From positions 70,579,171 through 70,643,170 of the forward strand of contig NC_133773.1 of assembly GCF_003597395.2 (NCBI RefSeq): a stretch of DNA of 64,000 nucleotides. Reading direction: 5' to 3'. The notes under the pieces were generated by a model. The model made no database searches. It had not been told where the DNA came from and worked only from the letters and a program-made list of their open reading frames with translations. Position 1 is the stretch's first letter, and each line of letters starts with the position of its first letter. This document shows positions 34,601-46,130 of the stretch, one piece after another. A program made the position numbers and the translations under genes. The DNA comes from Chelonoidis abingdonii (lineage: Eukaryota; Chordata; Testudines; Testudinidae).

Positions 34601-36103
34601 ACATACAATTTCTAAAAACACTTATACTAAATGGCAATGTTCTTCAGCCATTTCACAGGGGGGATTTTCTGCTCCATATCTCAGAGAAACGTCATTTATT
34701 GCTGAAATACATCTTATCTTGGGATGTGTTTGATCCACAAAGTATGGAAATGTTCAGGTTCCTGGTTTGTGTCTATTTAATGATCCAAGAATTTGTGATT
34801 GGTGCCTAAAATCAGCAAAAGCATTAATGCGGTGAAAATGTGCTCTAAACATTAGATTCTACTATAGTGGTGGGAGCAGTAAATACTTGACCTCTATTTT
34901 GTTGTCCAGTCTAGACAGACTTCAAAGCCAATTAAGACCATTTGACATATAAAGCTAGATAGATAGCACTACTACAAACCACAGAAAGACAAGCTGCCAG
35001 CATCTGCAAGACTCTCATTCTATTCACTGCAGAAGGTCAGACCACTCCTTCAGTGCACTATTGGAATGGCTAGCAGTGGGCAATGAAGAGACTGTAGCAC
35101 ACATCCTACATGTTTTTATCAGCACTAATGGAGAATGCAGGAGAGGAGTTCCTCCTGCAGCAGCTACTACAGCAAGGGAGGTTGTTCCATGTTACTAGTT
35201 ATAACCTGATTCAGACCTCTCCTGGGCTCAACATTTCAACAAGCAGATCCAGCCACAGCATTTTGGACTAGAACATTTTTTTTGCTGTCACTCCCCTAAA
35301 ATCCATAACATTCATGCGCACTGTGATCACACCAATATGCAAAAGGTTAGCCTCAGGATTTCGAGAAGGGTCAGTGAGATGACTATTTGCAGTACACCTC
35401 ATTTTAAATAAAAAGGCATGCATGCATGTCTGAGAGAAATCATTTCTACTGGTAAAATGGAGCACAACGGCAAGTTCCTTTCATCCCTTGCATCTGTCTG
35501 TACTTTGAAGGCTCCTTTTCAAGGAAACGTGATAGAAAATGTATTATATAAAAAATCCTAAAATCTGCAATGAAACTGGTTAGTCAGAAGCTCCTCCAGC
35601 TCATAAGTGGCTCAATATTATGAGACTACATGGATCAGCAGACTCTGCCCACTTGGTGAGTAGGAGTGACCATTCAGGTCTCCTAAGGGAAAAGAAAGAT
35701 CTAGATGTAGCTCAAACTGTTTGTTTTCCTCTCTAAAAGAGACTCAATCCGGCCAGACCTGAGCCAACAATACCAATGCTGATTGCTCTGATTTTTAATT
35801 TTGAGTAACGAGGGTTCTCTTTCCAACTCCTGCACAGAAGCATGTTCTTCCTTTTAGCTCCTGCTGAGGCCAGTTGGCCCTTCACTAAGTTGGCACATGC
35901 ACAAGGTCATTAAAAAAGAATCTTTCTTCCTTCCAGGAAACTTGCCACCAGGCTGGATATTGCAGGATGTATTGAATTCTACAGCTTGCCAATAACTTCT
36001 TTTACAGTTCAGGGTGCTTGGCATTTTATCATACAGTAAGCTCAGCAGCAAAGGTTTTTTTTCTTAAGGTGGTATCTTCAAATAATGTTTCTCTCTTATA
36101 GAG
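31661..36103. other. Intronic stretch, nothing recognised
   Basis: 4.4 kb of AT-rich intron sequence. Short open frames (up to about 95 codons near 33810-34097) lack domains and plausible context. No transposon termini with duplications were seen. Confidence 0.5.
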
Positions 36104-36425
36104 AGCAAAAACAACGAGGAGACCTTAGAGACTAACAAATGTATTTGGGCATAAGCTTTTGTGGACTAAACTCACTTCATCAGATGCATAGAGTGGAAAA
36201 CACAGTAAGAAGATATATATATAGTACATGAAAAGATGGGAGTTGCCTTTCCGTGTGTGTGTGTGTGGGGGGGTCAGTTCCAATGAGACAATTCAATTAA
36301 AGTGGGCTATTAGCAACAGGAGGAAAAAATCACTTTTGTAGTGATAATCAGGGTGACCCATTTCAAACAGCTGAAAAGAAGGTGTGAGTAACAGTAGGGG
36401 GAAATCTGATCTCAGAAGTTCAAAA
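36104..36425 (-). mobile_element. Penelope-like element 3' fragment
   Basis: The + strand begins CAACGAGGAGACCTTAGAGA and continues GGGCATAAGCTTTTGTGGAC, CACTTCATCAGATGCATAGA, then TTCAATTAAAGTGGGCTATT and GGTGTGAGTAACAGTAGGGG. On the minus strand this is the 3' UTR of Penelope-like elements, whose coding part, encoding a GIY-YIG endonuclease, would lie beyond 36425. It is not present here. The far end of the match is uncertain. The same tail is in the LTR at 4760-4856. Confidence 0.65.
36253..36273. repeat. (GT)n-G run
   Basis: A run of GT repeats followed by seven Gs, inside the Penelope-derived sequence. Confidence 0.9.
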
Positions 36426-36527
36426 AAATGAAGCCAGGTTAGGCAAGCATCATTCTCCAAATCTCTGTCTGCTCAGTGTGGCTCTGTATGACACATGAAT
36501 AATAAAAAGGATAAGAGTAAAAATAAT

Positions 36528-36914
36528 ACTGTATGTACTCGTTCATTAGTCCATTAATTTATAAGTCGACTCCCCAAGATGGTTAGGTAAAAATAGTAAA
36601 AACTATGACCCTTTCATAAGCCAACTCTATATTTCAGGGGTTGGCAAACTTTGGCTCCAGGCCCGATAGCGCACCACTCCCTGCAGCTCTCATTGGCTGG
36701 GAGTGGCGAACTGCAGTCACAGGGAGCTGAGGGACTCCAGGCCTGCAGATGCTCCAGGTAAACAAAACTACAACATATTAGATATTCAATTCAATGATTC
36801 CATAGAGTTTAAAATCATCAAATTTTGGTATAGACCCATTTATAAGACGACTCCAGCCCTTTGATGAGTCACTTTTTTATCAAAATTATTCGGCTTATGA
36901 AGAGTATATACGTT
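36528..36914. mobile_element. MITE with GTATRTACTC termini and a nested hAT piece
   Basis: The left end ACTGTATGTACTCGTTCATT and the reverse complement of the right end (AACGTATATACTCTTCATAA) are imperfect inverted repeats, and both continue into sequence describing 'AAGCCGA/AAGTCGA' blocks. A hAT-type segment starting CAGGGGTTGGCAAACTTTGG is inserted from about 36638. Its far end (about 36760) lacks a clear terminus. Confidence 0.55.
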
Positions 36915-37854
36915 ACTTTAATTTGTGTCTGCACAATCTCAATTGTATCTCTTCCCACAGAGGGCTCTCTGGGATTTTCACAGTACTTAGAGTGTCAAAG
37001 TAGATTCTTGCAATTGTCAATTTTATCTAACTCTTTTTTAATTGGTCATTTCTTTATCTTCCTTCAAGGTCAGTATGTCATCTTCTGAAATCCCAATGAA
37101 ATACTTACCTACATTAGTTCTGTCCAAGTGGACAGGTGATTTTTTCATGTCTAGTATCTTCTCTAATTTCTTCAAAATGATTACCAGCTCTGCATGTAAG
37201 TAGGCCCATTGGGAGATCCACCATATCTTCTTCAGCCTGTGATCATTCAATGTCTAACACAAAAAAGTCTGCAGTAGGACTTCTTCAGAGACTGTCGGTT
37301 GGTCAACTGAAATATTTTGGGGATTACTTTTCTTTTACTTTGCTTGCTGGATATTAATTCCCTTTCTTGCTCTCCATCAAAATACATAAATACATAAAAG
37401 AATAAGCAAAGTCTCTTAAAACTGTTTTTAATAAACCAGTAAAATCTGATTTAATCAGATTGTTCCTCTGTTCCTCATCTGTAGAGCGGGGGTAATAATA
37501 TTTCCCTATTTCCATCTATGTTGTCTATGAAGACTGTAAACTTCTCAGGGCAGGGACTGTGTGTATATACAGTGGGTCGCAGAATGGGCTTTCTAATTAC
37601 AACCTGAATACATATAACTATTAAGACATCCCCTCCTTGTTTTCTGGGCACCAACTGGATTCTGGGGAAGACATAAGCTTTGTAAATTAAATCCCTTAAG
37701 TATTAGAAAATATTCCGTTTACACTACTAAGGAGCATCGCATTTTAAATATAAGCAACAGCTAAACAAAACTTCATAACCACAAATTAAAAAACAATGAT
37801 CTGGGCTTCTCCCACTGTATTAGCTTGATAGCAGCACATTAAGCTAATTAATTA

Positions 37855-38092
37855 CTGACGGTTTGGAGGCTATGGTTCGCTGCTCCAGGCCAATGGGAGT
37901 TGCTGGAAGTGGCATGGGCCGAGGGACGTACTGGCTGCCGCTTCCAGCAGCCCCTATTGGTCTGGAGCAGTGAATCACGGCCAGTGGGAGCTGCGATTGG
38001 CTGAACCTGTGGACGGGGCAGGTAAACAAACTGGCCCAGCTCGCCAGGGGCTTTCCCTACACAAGCAGCGTCCCAAGTTTGGGAAACGCTGT
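37855..38092. mobile_element. hAT-derived repeat
   Basis: The right end CGTCCCAAGTTTGGGAAACGCTG gives, reversed, CAGCGTTTCCCAAACTTGGG, a frequent hAT MITE terminus. The interior has GCCAATGGGAGTTGCTGGAA and similar words that recur inverted further on. The left terminus is not preserved. Confidence 0.5.
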
Positions 38093-38369
38093 ATTAGGTA
38101 ATTGGTTAAGGAGTAAAGCACACATCTGTTGCATCATAAACTTATTTGTGGAGAGAAATTACAAGTGATTGCATATTTAATGACTCTCTTATTCCTACAG
38201 GAAGAGTTTGTCCAATCACTCTCTTTGCAGTGACTTGTTTAAATTAAATCTAGTAAATGAAAAAGCTTACACCTCATCTATATTGGACTGAACAAAAAGG
38301 ATATTCTTACTTTTAAAACCAATTCAGATTCACAAATACTGCAATAAGTTGAGTAGCTGAACATGTTAC

Positions 38370-38530
38370 TAACCCCTTGTCTACGCTACAAATTACTTCA
38401 GTATACTTTATGTTGCTCAGGTGTGTGAATAATTCGCTATATAAGTACCGAGCCAAGCGCCAGTGTATGCAGCACTAACTCACCGAGAGAGGTTCTCCCA
38501 CTGACGTAGCTACCACCTCTTGAGAGGCTG
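38370..38530. mobile_element. Short MITE fragment (GTCTAC type)
   Basis: CCTTGTCTACGCTACAAATT begins the segment and GACGTAGCTACCACCTCTTG is near the end. Both are words of a common turtle short DNA element related to that at 27425. No right terminus is visible. Confidence 0.4.
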
Positions 38531-39447
38531 CCTTTCCCCTTTTACCTACTACTGCACTTAACATCTACTGATTGGTTTCTTTTGTCACCTCTTGGAGTTG
38601 CACTCCTGCTTATACTGGTTCAGTCCTTGTACTAGTTCCTGGAGTTTTACTCTCCAGAACCATTATCAGGCTTGCACAGGCTTCTCAATCTTAGACCCTC
38701 ACCTATTTAACCAGCTCCCTGCAACAGTCTATGAGAGCCAGTATTTGGCAAGGAGCAGGACCCAGTGTATTGCTTCATTGGTATAATCAGATATTTGATT
38801 GAATGACGCTTAATCATCAGACAGATTATGTAGTGTATTTGATTAAGTATATTTTAATTTCTTGTTGGAGAGGCCAACATTTTTTTCTATTTCTCTTGTT
38901 TTAATTAGTGTGGTAACCAGGCTGCATGATGATAAAGGGTACCAGTCAAACTGAAAATCATTGAATATATTAATTAGAGAGAGAGTGTGAGAAAGATAGA
39001 TATAACTGTAATAAAACTTCTTTAAACATAATAAAAAGAAATAGAGTTTTTCCATTTTGTAACAATTCTCTCTACACTCTGCCTCGGAAGCAATTTTTTC
39101 TCAGATCGTGAGAAGAATGCTTCCTTGTTAAGACAGATTCACCTTTAATTCATTTTGTTTTTATACTATTGGTATTACTTTAGCATGAGAAATCACACCA
39201 AGAAATAACATGTCCAAATAAATGAAAATAAATGGGATTTCCTGGTAGAGAAAAGTATGTGGAATGTAAGAACAGTATTAATAGATTGCAAGGCCAGAAG
39301 ACACCAGTGTGATCATCTAGTCTGACCTTCTCCAAAGAGGCCATAGAATGTCCCCAAAACAATTCCTACAGCATATCTTTTAGATAAAAAAACAAACATA
39401 CATATAATCTTGAATTAAAGATAGTCAGCGATGCAAAATCCACCACC

Positions 39448-39735
39448 CAGGGCCGGCACTTCCATTTAGGCGACCTAGGCGGTCGCCTAGGGCACCAGCA
39501 TTTGGGAGCGCGGCAGACTGCTCCGGTGGACCTCCCGCAAGCATGCCTGCGGACGGTCCGCTGGTCCCGCGGCTTCGGTGGACCTCCCGCAGGTGTTCCT
39601 GCAAACCGTCCGCTGGTCCCCAGCCGCGGGACCAGTGGACCATCCGCAGAAATGCCTGCGGGAGGTCCACCAGAGCCGTGAGACCAGCAAGCCGGCCCTG
39701 CGCCTAGGGCGCCAAAAAACCTGGCGTCGCTCCTG
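39448..39735. mobile_element. GC-rich hAT MITE nested in the CR1 tail
   Basis: It starts CAGGGCCGGCAC and ends CGTCGCTCCTG, flanked by an exact 8-base duplication CCACCACC (39440-39447 and 39736-39743). The interior has large inverted blocks around GTCCGCTGGTCCCGCGGCTT. It shares its first nine bases with the MITE at 5278. Confidence 0.88.
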
Positions 39736-40261
39736 CCACCACCATTGGTAATTACTCTTACTGTTAAAAATGTAAGCCTTATTTCCAGTCTGATTTCGTC
39801 CAGCTTCAACATCCAGTCATTGGATCATCTTATACCTTTCTCTGCTAGATTGAAGAACCCACTATTACATATTTTCCACATGCAAGTGCTTAGATACTGT
39901 AATCAACATACCTTTTAACCTTCTCTTTCTTTAGCTAAATAGATTGAGTTTCTTGAGTCTACCACTATAAGAAATGTTTTCTAATCCTTTAATCATTCCC
40001 ATGGCTCTTTTCTGAACCCTATCCAATTTAATAACATCCTTCTTGAAATGTGAACACCAGAACTGCACACAGTATTCCAGCCATAATTGCACAAGTGCCA
40101 AATATATAGATAAAATAACCTCTCTGCTTCAACTCAGATTCTCTAGTTTATGCATTCAAGGATCGCTTTAGATATTTTGGCCACAGCATCACATTGGGAG
40201 CTCACATTGAACTAATTACACTGCTCTACAGCCAAAATGCTTCTGAAATAAATGTAGTCAA

Positions 40262-43080
40262 ACTTTACTAATTCTAGGTCAATGAGAACGAAAATGATGC
40301 TTAAAATTGTTGATTGGCTCTAGTCTTGCTGTTGGGCTCCAGACTACAGCAGTGGAATCTCTGCAGTATCGAGGTTCCATGTCCGATGAACCATCAAAAA
40401 AGATCTGTCACTATTCGTTTTTCATGAAGTGAGTCTGAGACCTGCAACAACATCGAGTGTTGATGCACCCTCAACATTGTTACAATCTAGATGAGTGGAG
40501 ACTGTCATGATGATCATCGAGACGAGTCTCAAGCTGTTTGCGGCATAAAGTGGCCAAAGTGTATGCCACAATTCCATTGATCATGGAAGTCCATAATGAC
40601 GGAAACCTATGACAACGATAAATAACTTTTGAGGTCATAAACTAGACCAACATTAGTGGCAGCTGTGGCGATTAAAGGTTGCTCTCTCTGCTTGTCTGAG
40701 CAGACTGGATAACACAAACACCGCTGTTATTCTCTCGAAAGGATATCCGTGCAAGAGATCCCACTACATCAAAAAGCATGGGTCACTGTCCGACAGTCAT
40801 GGAGCCTGGGAAAAAGTGTTCATCAGCATCCACCACGGTTTGAGGATCAAGAGAAGATTTGTTAAGGACCCTTACACATCAAGCTGGGCTGATGAAGGAA
40901 TTGTCTCAGGCCATGAACAGAAAACAAAGCAGCTTTCCAAGTAACTCCGCTCCGTGGAAATGTCAAATAATTAAGTGAAGATAAAGATAAGGAAGGTTCT
41001 TTGTGGCCAGATTCCCTGAAACTTCTTGCAAGATGAAGCATTTGACCATCGCAGGCGCGTGGCAGAGGAAAAGACCGGCATGGAAAGCTTCCAGTAGTGG
41101 CCATAAAATTTCCATCGAAACAAAAGGCAGACAACTACAGGGTGCTGGAAAACGTCCTCCGGCAACAAACCTGAGTGCAACATTATAACTAAAGAATACA
41201 TTTTTTGCACCTCATCAGAAATTTTTTTCTCACCAAGGCTGCGAGAGGCATGAGCGATGAGCACGGCCGAGCGATTTCACCGAAGGACATGCAACAATCG
41301 GATAAACGCATACGGCAAATGGAGCCCATCAAGTGCTTGCAGACAAGCTGATACAGTGACAAGAGATGCGCCATTGAATGAATACAGAGAAGACGAGCAA
41401 GAAGCCGAAGTAGAGCACTGAATAGGACTAAACAGTACATAAGGTTTTTGCCTTTGTTTCATAATAGTTATTTAATATAGACCTTTGCTGATTTTTTTGA
41501 AGGTACAAAACAGACCAGGTGAAATATCATCATGTAAAGCAACCATAAACACATAAAGACCTAGGGTTACAATTTATGATTAACAACTCACACAGCACAC
41601 AACTAAGCATAGACATAAAAAATGTAAAAAAAGCTAATATCTTTAGAAACAGGTAAGCCAATACATTGTTTAACATATTGACAATCAGCACATCAAAATA
41701 CAATAGAAAACCACATTTTAATCTCGTAACAGACCACCTTCATCAAAATTGTCGACATTATCACCACACGGCATACATAACCCACATCTTTTCAGTCACG
41801 GCCGGAACAGAGTCCCAATCATTAAGATGCACCAGCAACAGAGTATGTACATGTAATTGTATCCAAATGTCTCCCAAGATAAAATAGCGGCATGATATTT
41901 TGCTGGTTCCCAGCAACAGGTGTCACACGATTGGCTCTTATCAGAGACTGTCCATAACTCATACTTACCCACTACCCAGAACCATTTTTTCTGTGTCATC
42001 TAGCAAAATTTTCACAGTGAAGATTATAGTTATTTCCAGTCATTAATGAAAAATAACTATCGTGGGCCAAAGAAGATCCCTCTGCAAACCAACTAGTAGA
42101 ATACCATTTCAAGAGGATGCTGCGCACGTACAAATACATTTGAGGTTTTAATTCATTTCAGACGTCCATAATGAACAGTGGCCTTCTTATATTTTTTAAA
42201 TCAAATTGCACCTAAATCAAATGCCTTACAGAAGTCCAAGATCACGAGCACTATACACAATCCACAGCTTATTAGCTGTCAAATGGCTGCGCTACAACTT
42301 GGCCAGAGTTGCAAGACTGGTGAGGGGATTAACACGCTGCCAACTACTCGGGTCCCACCACTTACAAAGCCAGCCAGCGCTGCCACACTGCCTGGCGCAG
42401 AGCTGGCTGTACTCCCTGGTCTGCTACGGGTGAAAGCGAACCAGCGCTGGTGATGCACGCTGCTCGAAGCAGGTGGGACACACCAGCCGGGGCTGGGGGT
42501 TATGCCTCAGGGTATAAAGTATCGCCAGAATTCCTCGTCTGACAACAAACCGAAAGGTAACTCCCGAGCTAACAAACAAGCCGCTCTTTCTCAGGCCAGT
42601 GAGCCAGCGGGCTTATGGAAGTAACAGCTGTTTGCTGAGGAGGACAAACACAACAGCGGGGGGAGGGGGGGGGGGTTTCCCCCCCGTCGGAAAGCGGGCT
42701 TATCGGTCGAAGCCTTTTACAATTTAAAGAGTGATGAAGAGAGGGGGGGAAAATGGCCAAAATAAAAGCAGGGAGCTCACAGTGTCGCTCCAAAAATTCC
42801 GCTTCTCTGTCATCCACACCCACGACGCTGGCCCCGTCACCATTCCACCCCACCCGGCCGCTTTTGAAAAGCACGTTGCAGCCACTTGAACGCTGGGATA
42901 GCTGCCCACAATGCACCACTCCCAACAGTGCTGCAAATGCTGCAAAATGTGGCCACACTGCAGCGCTGGTAGCTGTCAGTGTGGCCACACTGCAGCGCTT
43001 TTCCTACACAGCTGTACAACCACAGCTGTAACTCCCAGCGCTGCACATTTCCAAGTGTAGCCATACCCAAAGACATCAAG
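40262..43080. mobile_element. Unidentified insertion splitting the CR1
   Basis: CR1 sequence stops near 40262 and resumes near 43085. The right boundary reads GTGTAGCCATACCCAA, whose reverse (TTGGGTATGGCTACAC) is a transposon-like terminus. No matching left terminus was found, so the insert may be composite or truncated. 40262-41460 is unusually CpG-rich, with several overlapping minus-strand frames of 60-97 codons (41440-40862). 41460-42170 is AT-rich. 42280-43040 is GC-rich, with a G run at 42658-42675. No transposase was recognised. Confidence 0.5.
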
Positions 43081-45025
43081 TTTATTTGACAGTATCTATT
43101 TTCCATAAACCCATGTTGATTGGCATTAATTGTACTGTCTTCTTGAATTCTTTATTAATTGAGTCCCATATCAGTCACACCATTATCTTGCTCAGGATTG
43201 ATGTCAGACTAACAGACCTATAATTACCCAGGTCATCCCATTTGCTCCTTTTAAATATTGGCACAACATTAGCTTTCTTCCAGTCTTCTGGAACTTCCTC
43301 AGTGTTCCAAGACTTATTGAAAATTAACATTTATGGTCCAGCAAGCTCTTCAGCCAGCTTTCAAAACTCTTGGATGCCAGTTGTCCAGACCTGCTGATAT
43401 AAAAAGGTCAATTTTTGTAGCTGCTGTTTAATACCTTCCTGAGATACTAGTGGAATAGAAATAGTGTTGTCATATGATATGACTACATCATGTGTTTCTC
43501 CCCCAAATACAGAACAGAAATATGTATTGGATACTTCTGCCTTTTCTGCATTACTATTGGCAATTCTACGATTTCTATGTAGTCATGGATCAATTACATT
43601 GTTAGAATGTTTTTTGTTCCTAATATACTAAAGAAACCTCTTTCTTATTCTCCTTAACTTTACTGGACATAGATTTCTCTCGTGCTTCCTTTATCAATTT
43701 TTTATGTTTCTTAGTTTATAATTTATATTCATTACTATCATCTTCACCTCTAATTGCCTTCGCTTCCCCTCTAAACCAAGCCTTTTTTTTTTTTTTTTCA
43801 ACTAGAACAGTCTCCTTTCTCAATTGTGGGATTGTGGCTCTATAGGCATTGAATAAAGTGTTTTTAAACAATTCCAAATAATTATTTAGATTTTTCTGAT
43901 TAAATTCTTCTTCCCAGCTGATTTAGCTCATAATTGTTTTCAGCTTCCCCCTTTTAAGGGACCACCTAATGCAACACTGGCCTGGACTTTGTTTGGTTTG
44001 TACATTATAAATGTGCTCAAGGCACTATCACTTGTATCTAAATTACAATTAATTTTTGGTTCTGTGATCAGTTCCTCTTTATTTATCAATGTAAAGTATA
44101 ATATACAATTCCCCTATCTTGGATGCAACACTCTTTAAATTAGGAAGCCTTCATTTGTAATATTTAGAAATTCCAAGGATGTTTTAGTACTGGTAGTTTG
44201 AGATCTTCAGCATATGTCACTCAAATTGATCACACAACATTTTTTCCTACTATTATAGACTGGTGAGTAAGGAACTGGCCAGCCTATTCTCTAGTGTGAT
44301 TTGGTGTTCTGTGGCAGACCAACTAATACCAGTGTTTTATCTGTCATGGATAGATCCATAAACATTCACGATCATTTTCTTCTGAATTATCAGTAACTTG
44401 GAAACAGGTAATGCCACTTTTGACATAGCTTGTCATTCTCCCCTCCCCTTTTGCACAGTATAGGTTATAGCCATTTATTTTAACATTCCAGTTGAGTGAA
44501 TCATCCTACCAGGTTTCAGCGATACCAGCTAGAGTGAATTTATGCTCATAAATGAGCAATTCCATTTCCTCTTGTTTATTACCTGGACTCCTAGCACTAG
44601 TGTATATAATTTCTTCTCTTCATGCTCATTAGTTCCTTGATTAATTTTGTTCTCAACATCTTAGTTTTGTGTTGACTGCTCATATTTTCCCTCTTTTTAC
44701 CCTCCCCTTTTGATACAAGGTTAATGCCCTCCTGACTATTCTAGCCAGCCTGTCCCCAGAAATTCCTTCTATTGAAGTGTAGGCCATCCGAACTACATAG
44801 CCCCCTCTCTCATACAATGTGGATCAATGTTCCACAAAGCCAAAGCTCCACACCCCTTACCTACCCAGTGGTTCGCTTCCAGAATCTTCTACCTTCTGTC
44901 TGTCTTTACGTTTGGAATAGGAAGGATCACAGAGAAAATCAGCTGGATAAGTCATCTGCTATCTGCAAGATATCCTGTGACACAGTGTTCTTAATGCTGA
45001 TATGAGTCATTACCAACAGATCCTT

Positions 45026-45313
45026 TTATGTTGACTTAAAAAGCCTAGCCAGTCTTAGAATGATGTCTTGTGTCTTGGCTGTGGGAAGAAAGCACATTTT
45101 GTCCATCTTTTCTTTGCACAATATTATTTTGATACATTTGAGTGTTGAATCCCCAACAACGAGCGTCTTCCTTGAACAGTTGGCGAACTCTTTGTGGATA
45201 AAATTGATTTTCTTACAGATTAGGCCAAGCTGCCATCCACATTGTGTCCCATATATATCTCCATTCCTTTGGGCCAGCTGGATCTTGAGAAGTATCTCCC
45301 ACTGTTTACACAT
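45026..45313 (-). pseudogene. CR1 ORF1 esterase-like remnant
   Basis: A 95-codon frame contains KTLVVGDSTLKC and later CFLPTAKTQDIILRLARL. In CR1 ORF1 proteins a GDS block opens an SGNH esterase domain, followed by a CLPGA-type block, and the order and spacing fit. Only this segment is open. Surrounding ORF1 sequence is broken. It supports the CR1 assignment and minus orientation. Confidence 0.6.
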
Positions 45314-46130
45314 TGAGGACCTGGTATCAACTGGAAACTTGCAGTTGTGTGGAATTCCTTCTGGTCCTTTTTTCTCTGGAGGCCCTAGCCTGCCTATGGT
45401 TGTCTAGCTCCAGCTGTGCAGAATGGCACTAAGACCTTTTGCCTCTGGTGGTTATGAACTGCCAGTCCTCCTTTTTGACTTCCTCTCTTTCCAACTCCTT
45501 GGTGGCCAGCTCCTTTCTTCCTTGAACCTGAAGTACTGATGTTTCCTGAATCTAGCTATCTAGGTACTTCTCAGCTTCTCAGAAGTGTTTCTACCTGTCT
45601 CTCCAATCCAAGAATCTTCTCCTTCAGCACATTCATCAACTTGTACTTCATGGACAGGAAGTCACTTCAGGGAGGAAAGAAAACATGGCACATCCATTTC
45701 AGTTCACCACCACTATTCAACCTCTAGCCATCTTGAAATTGCATGTAGAGCTGAAGCTGAATGGAAAGCCTCTTACATTCTCCTCTAAACTCCTGCCAAA
45801 ATTCTCCTGTTTGTAGTAGAAATTAAGAGCTGCTAAGTGATATTTTATACCAAGCATAGGCCCTAACTTGAGGAGCCTTTCATCCTTATTAGAATTATTC
45901 TCATTACACAGATGTCTGTGTACTGTACGCTGGCTTTGAAGGACTACAAATCCCGTGGTGCAGTGGTGTGCACCCTCTGAAGTTGGATTTAGTAGCCATA
46001 GATTGCATATCGGGGAAAGGAGCTGAAACTGAGAGCTACTGCTCCTTTTTGGGGTTTGGGTAAGCTGTGATGGAGCCCTCTGTTGAGTTGCTGGGGTTGA
46101 AGACATGATCAGGGTTAAGACTGCACTACA

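Larger units (their letters stand above)
39260..46130 (-). mobile_element. CR1 LINE, near full length, decayed and interrupted
   Basis: On the minus strand, from about 46130 downward, are a charged ORF1-like region, an ORF1 esterase-like block (45313-45026), degenerate endonuclease and linker sequence with many stops, an RT start block (about 43400-43085, with NYRPVSLTSI-like words decayed), and, beyond an insertion, the RT C-terminal words (40262-39900) and the tail GTCAGACTAGATGATCACAC, CTTCTGGCCTTGCAATCTAT. The middle of the RT appears deleted or replaced by the insertion 40262-43080. Its 5' end is uncertain. Confidence 0.7.

Noticed and set aside
42280..43040. CpG island or alternative SPOCK3 promoter
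   Set aside because: The GC-rich part belongs to a transposon-like insertion and shows no first exon or splice donor in a coding context. It cannot be excluded without transcript data.
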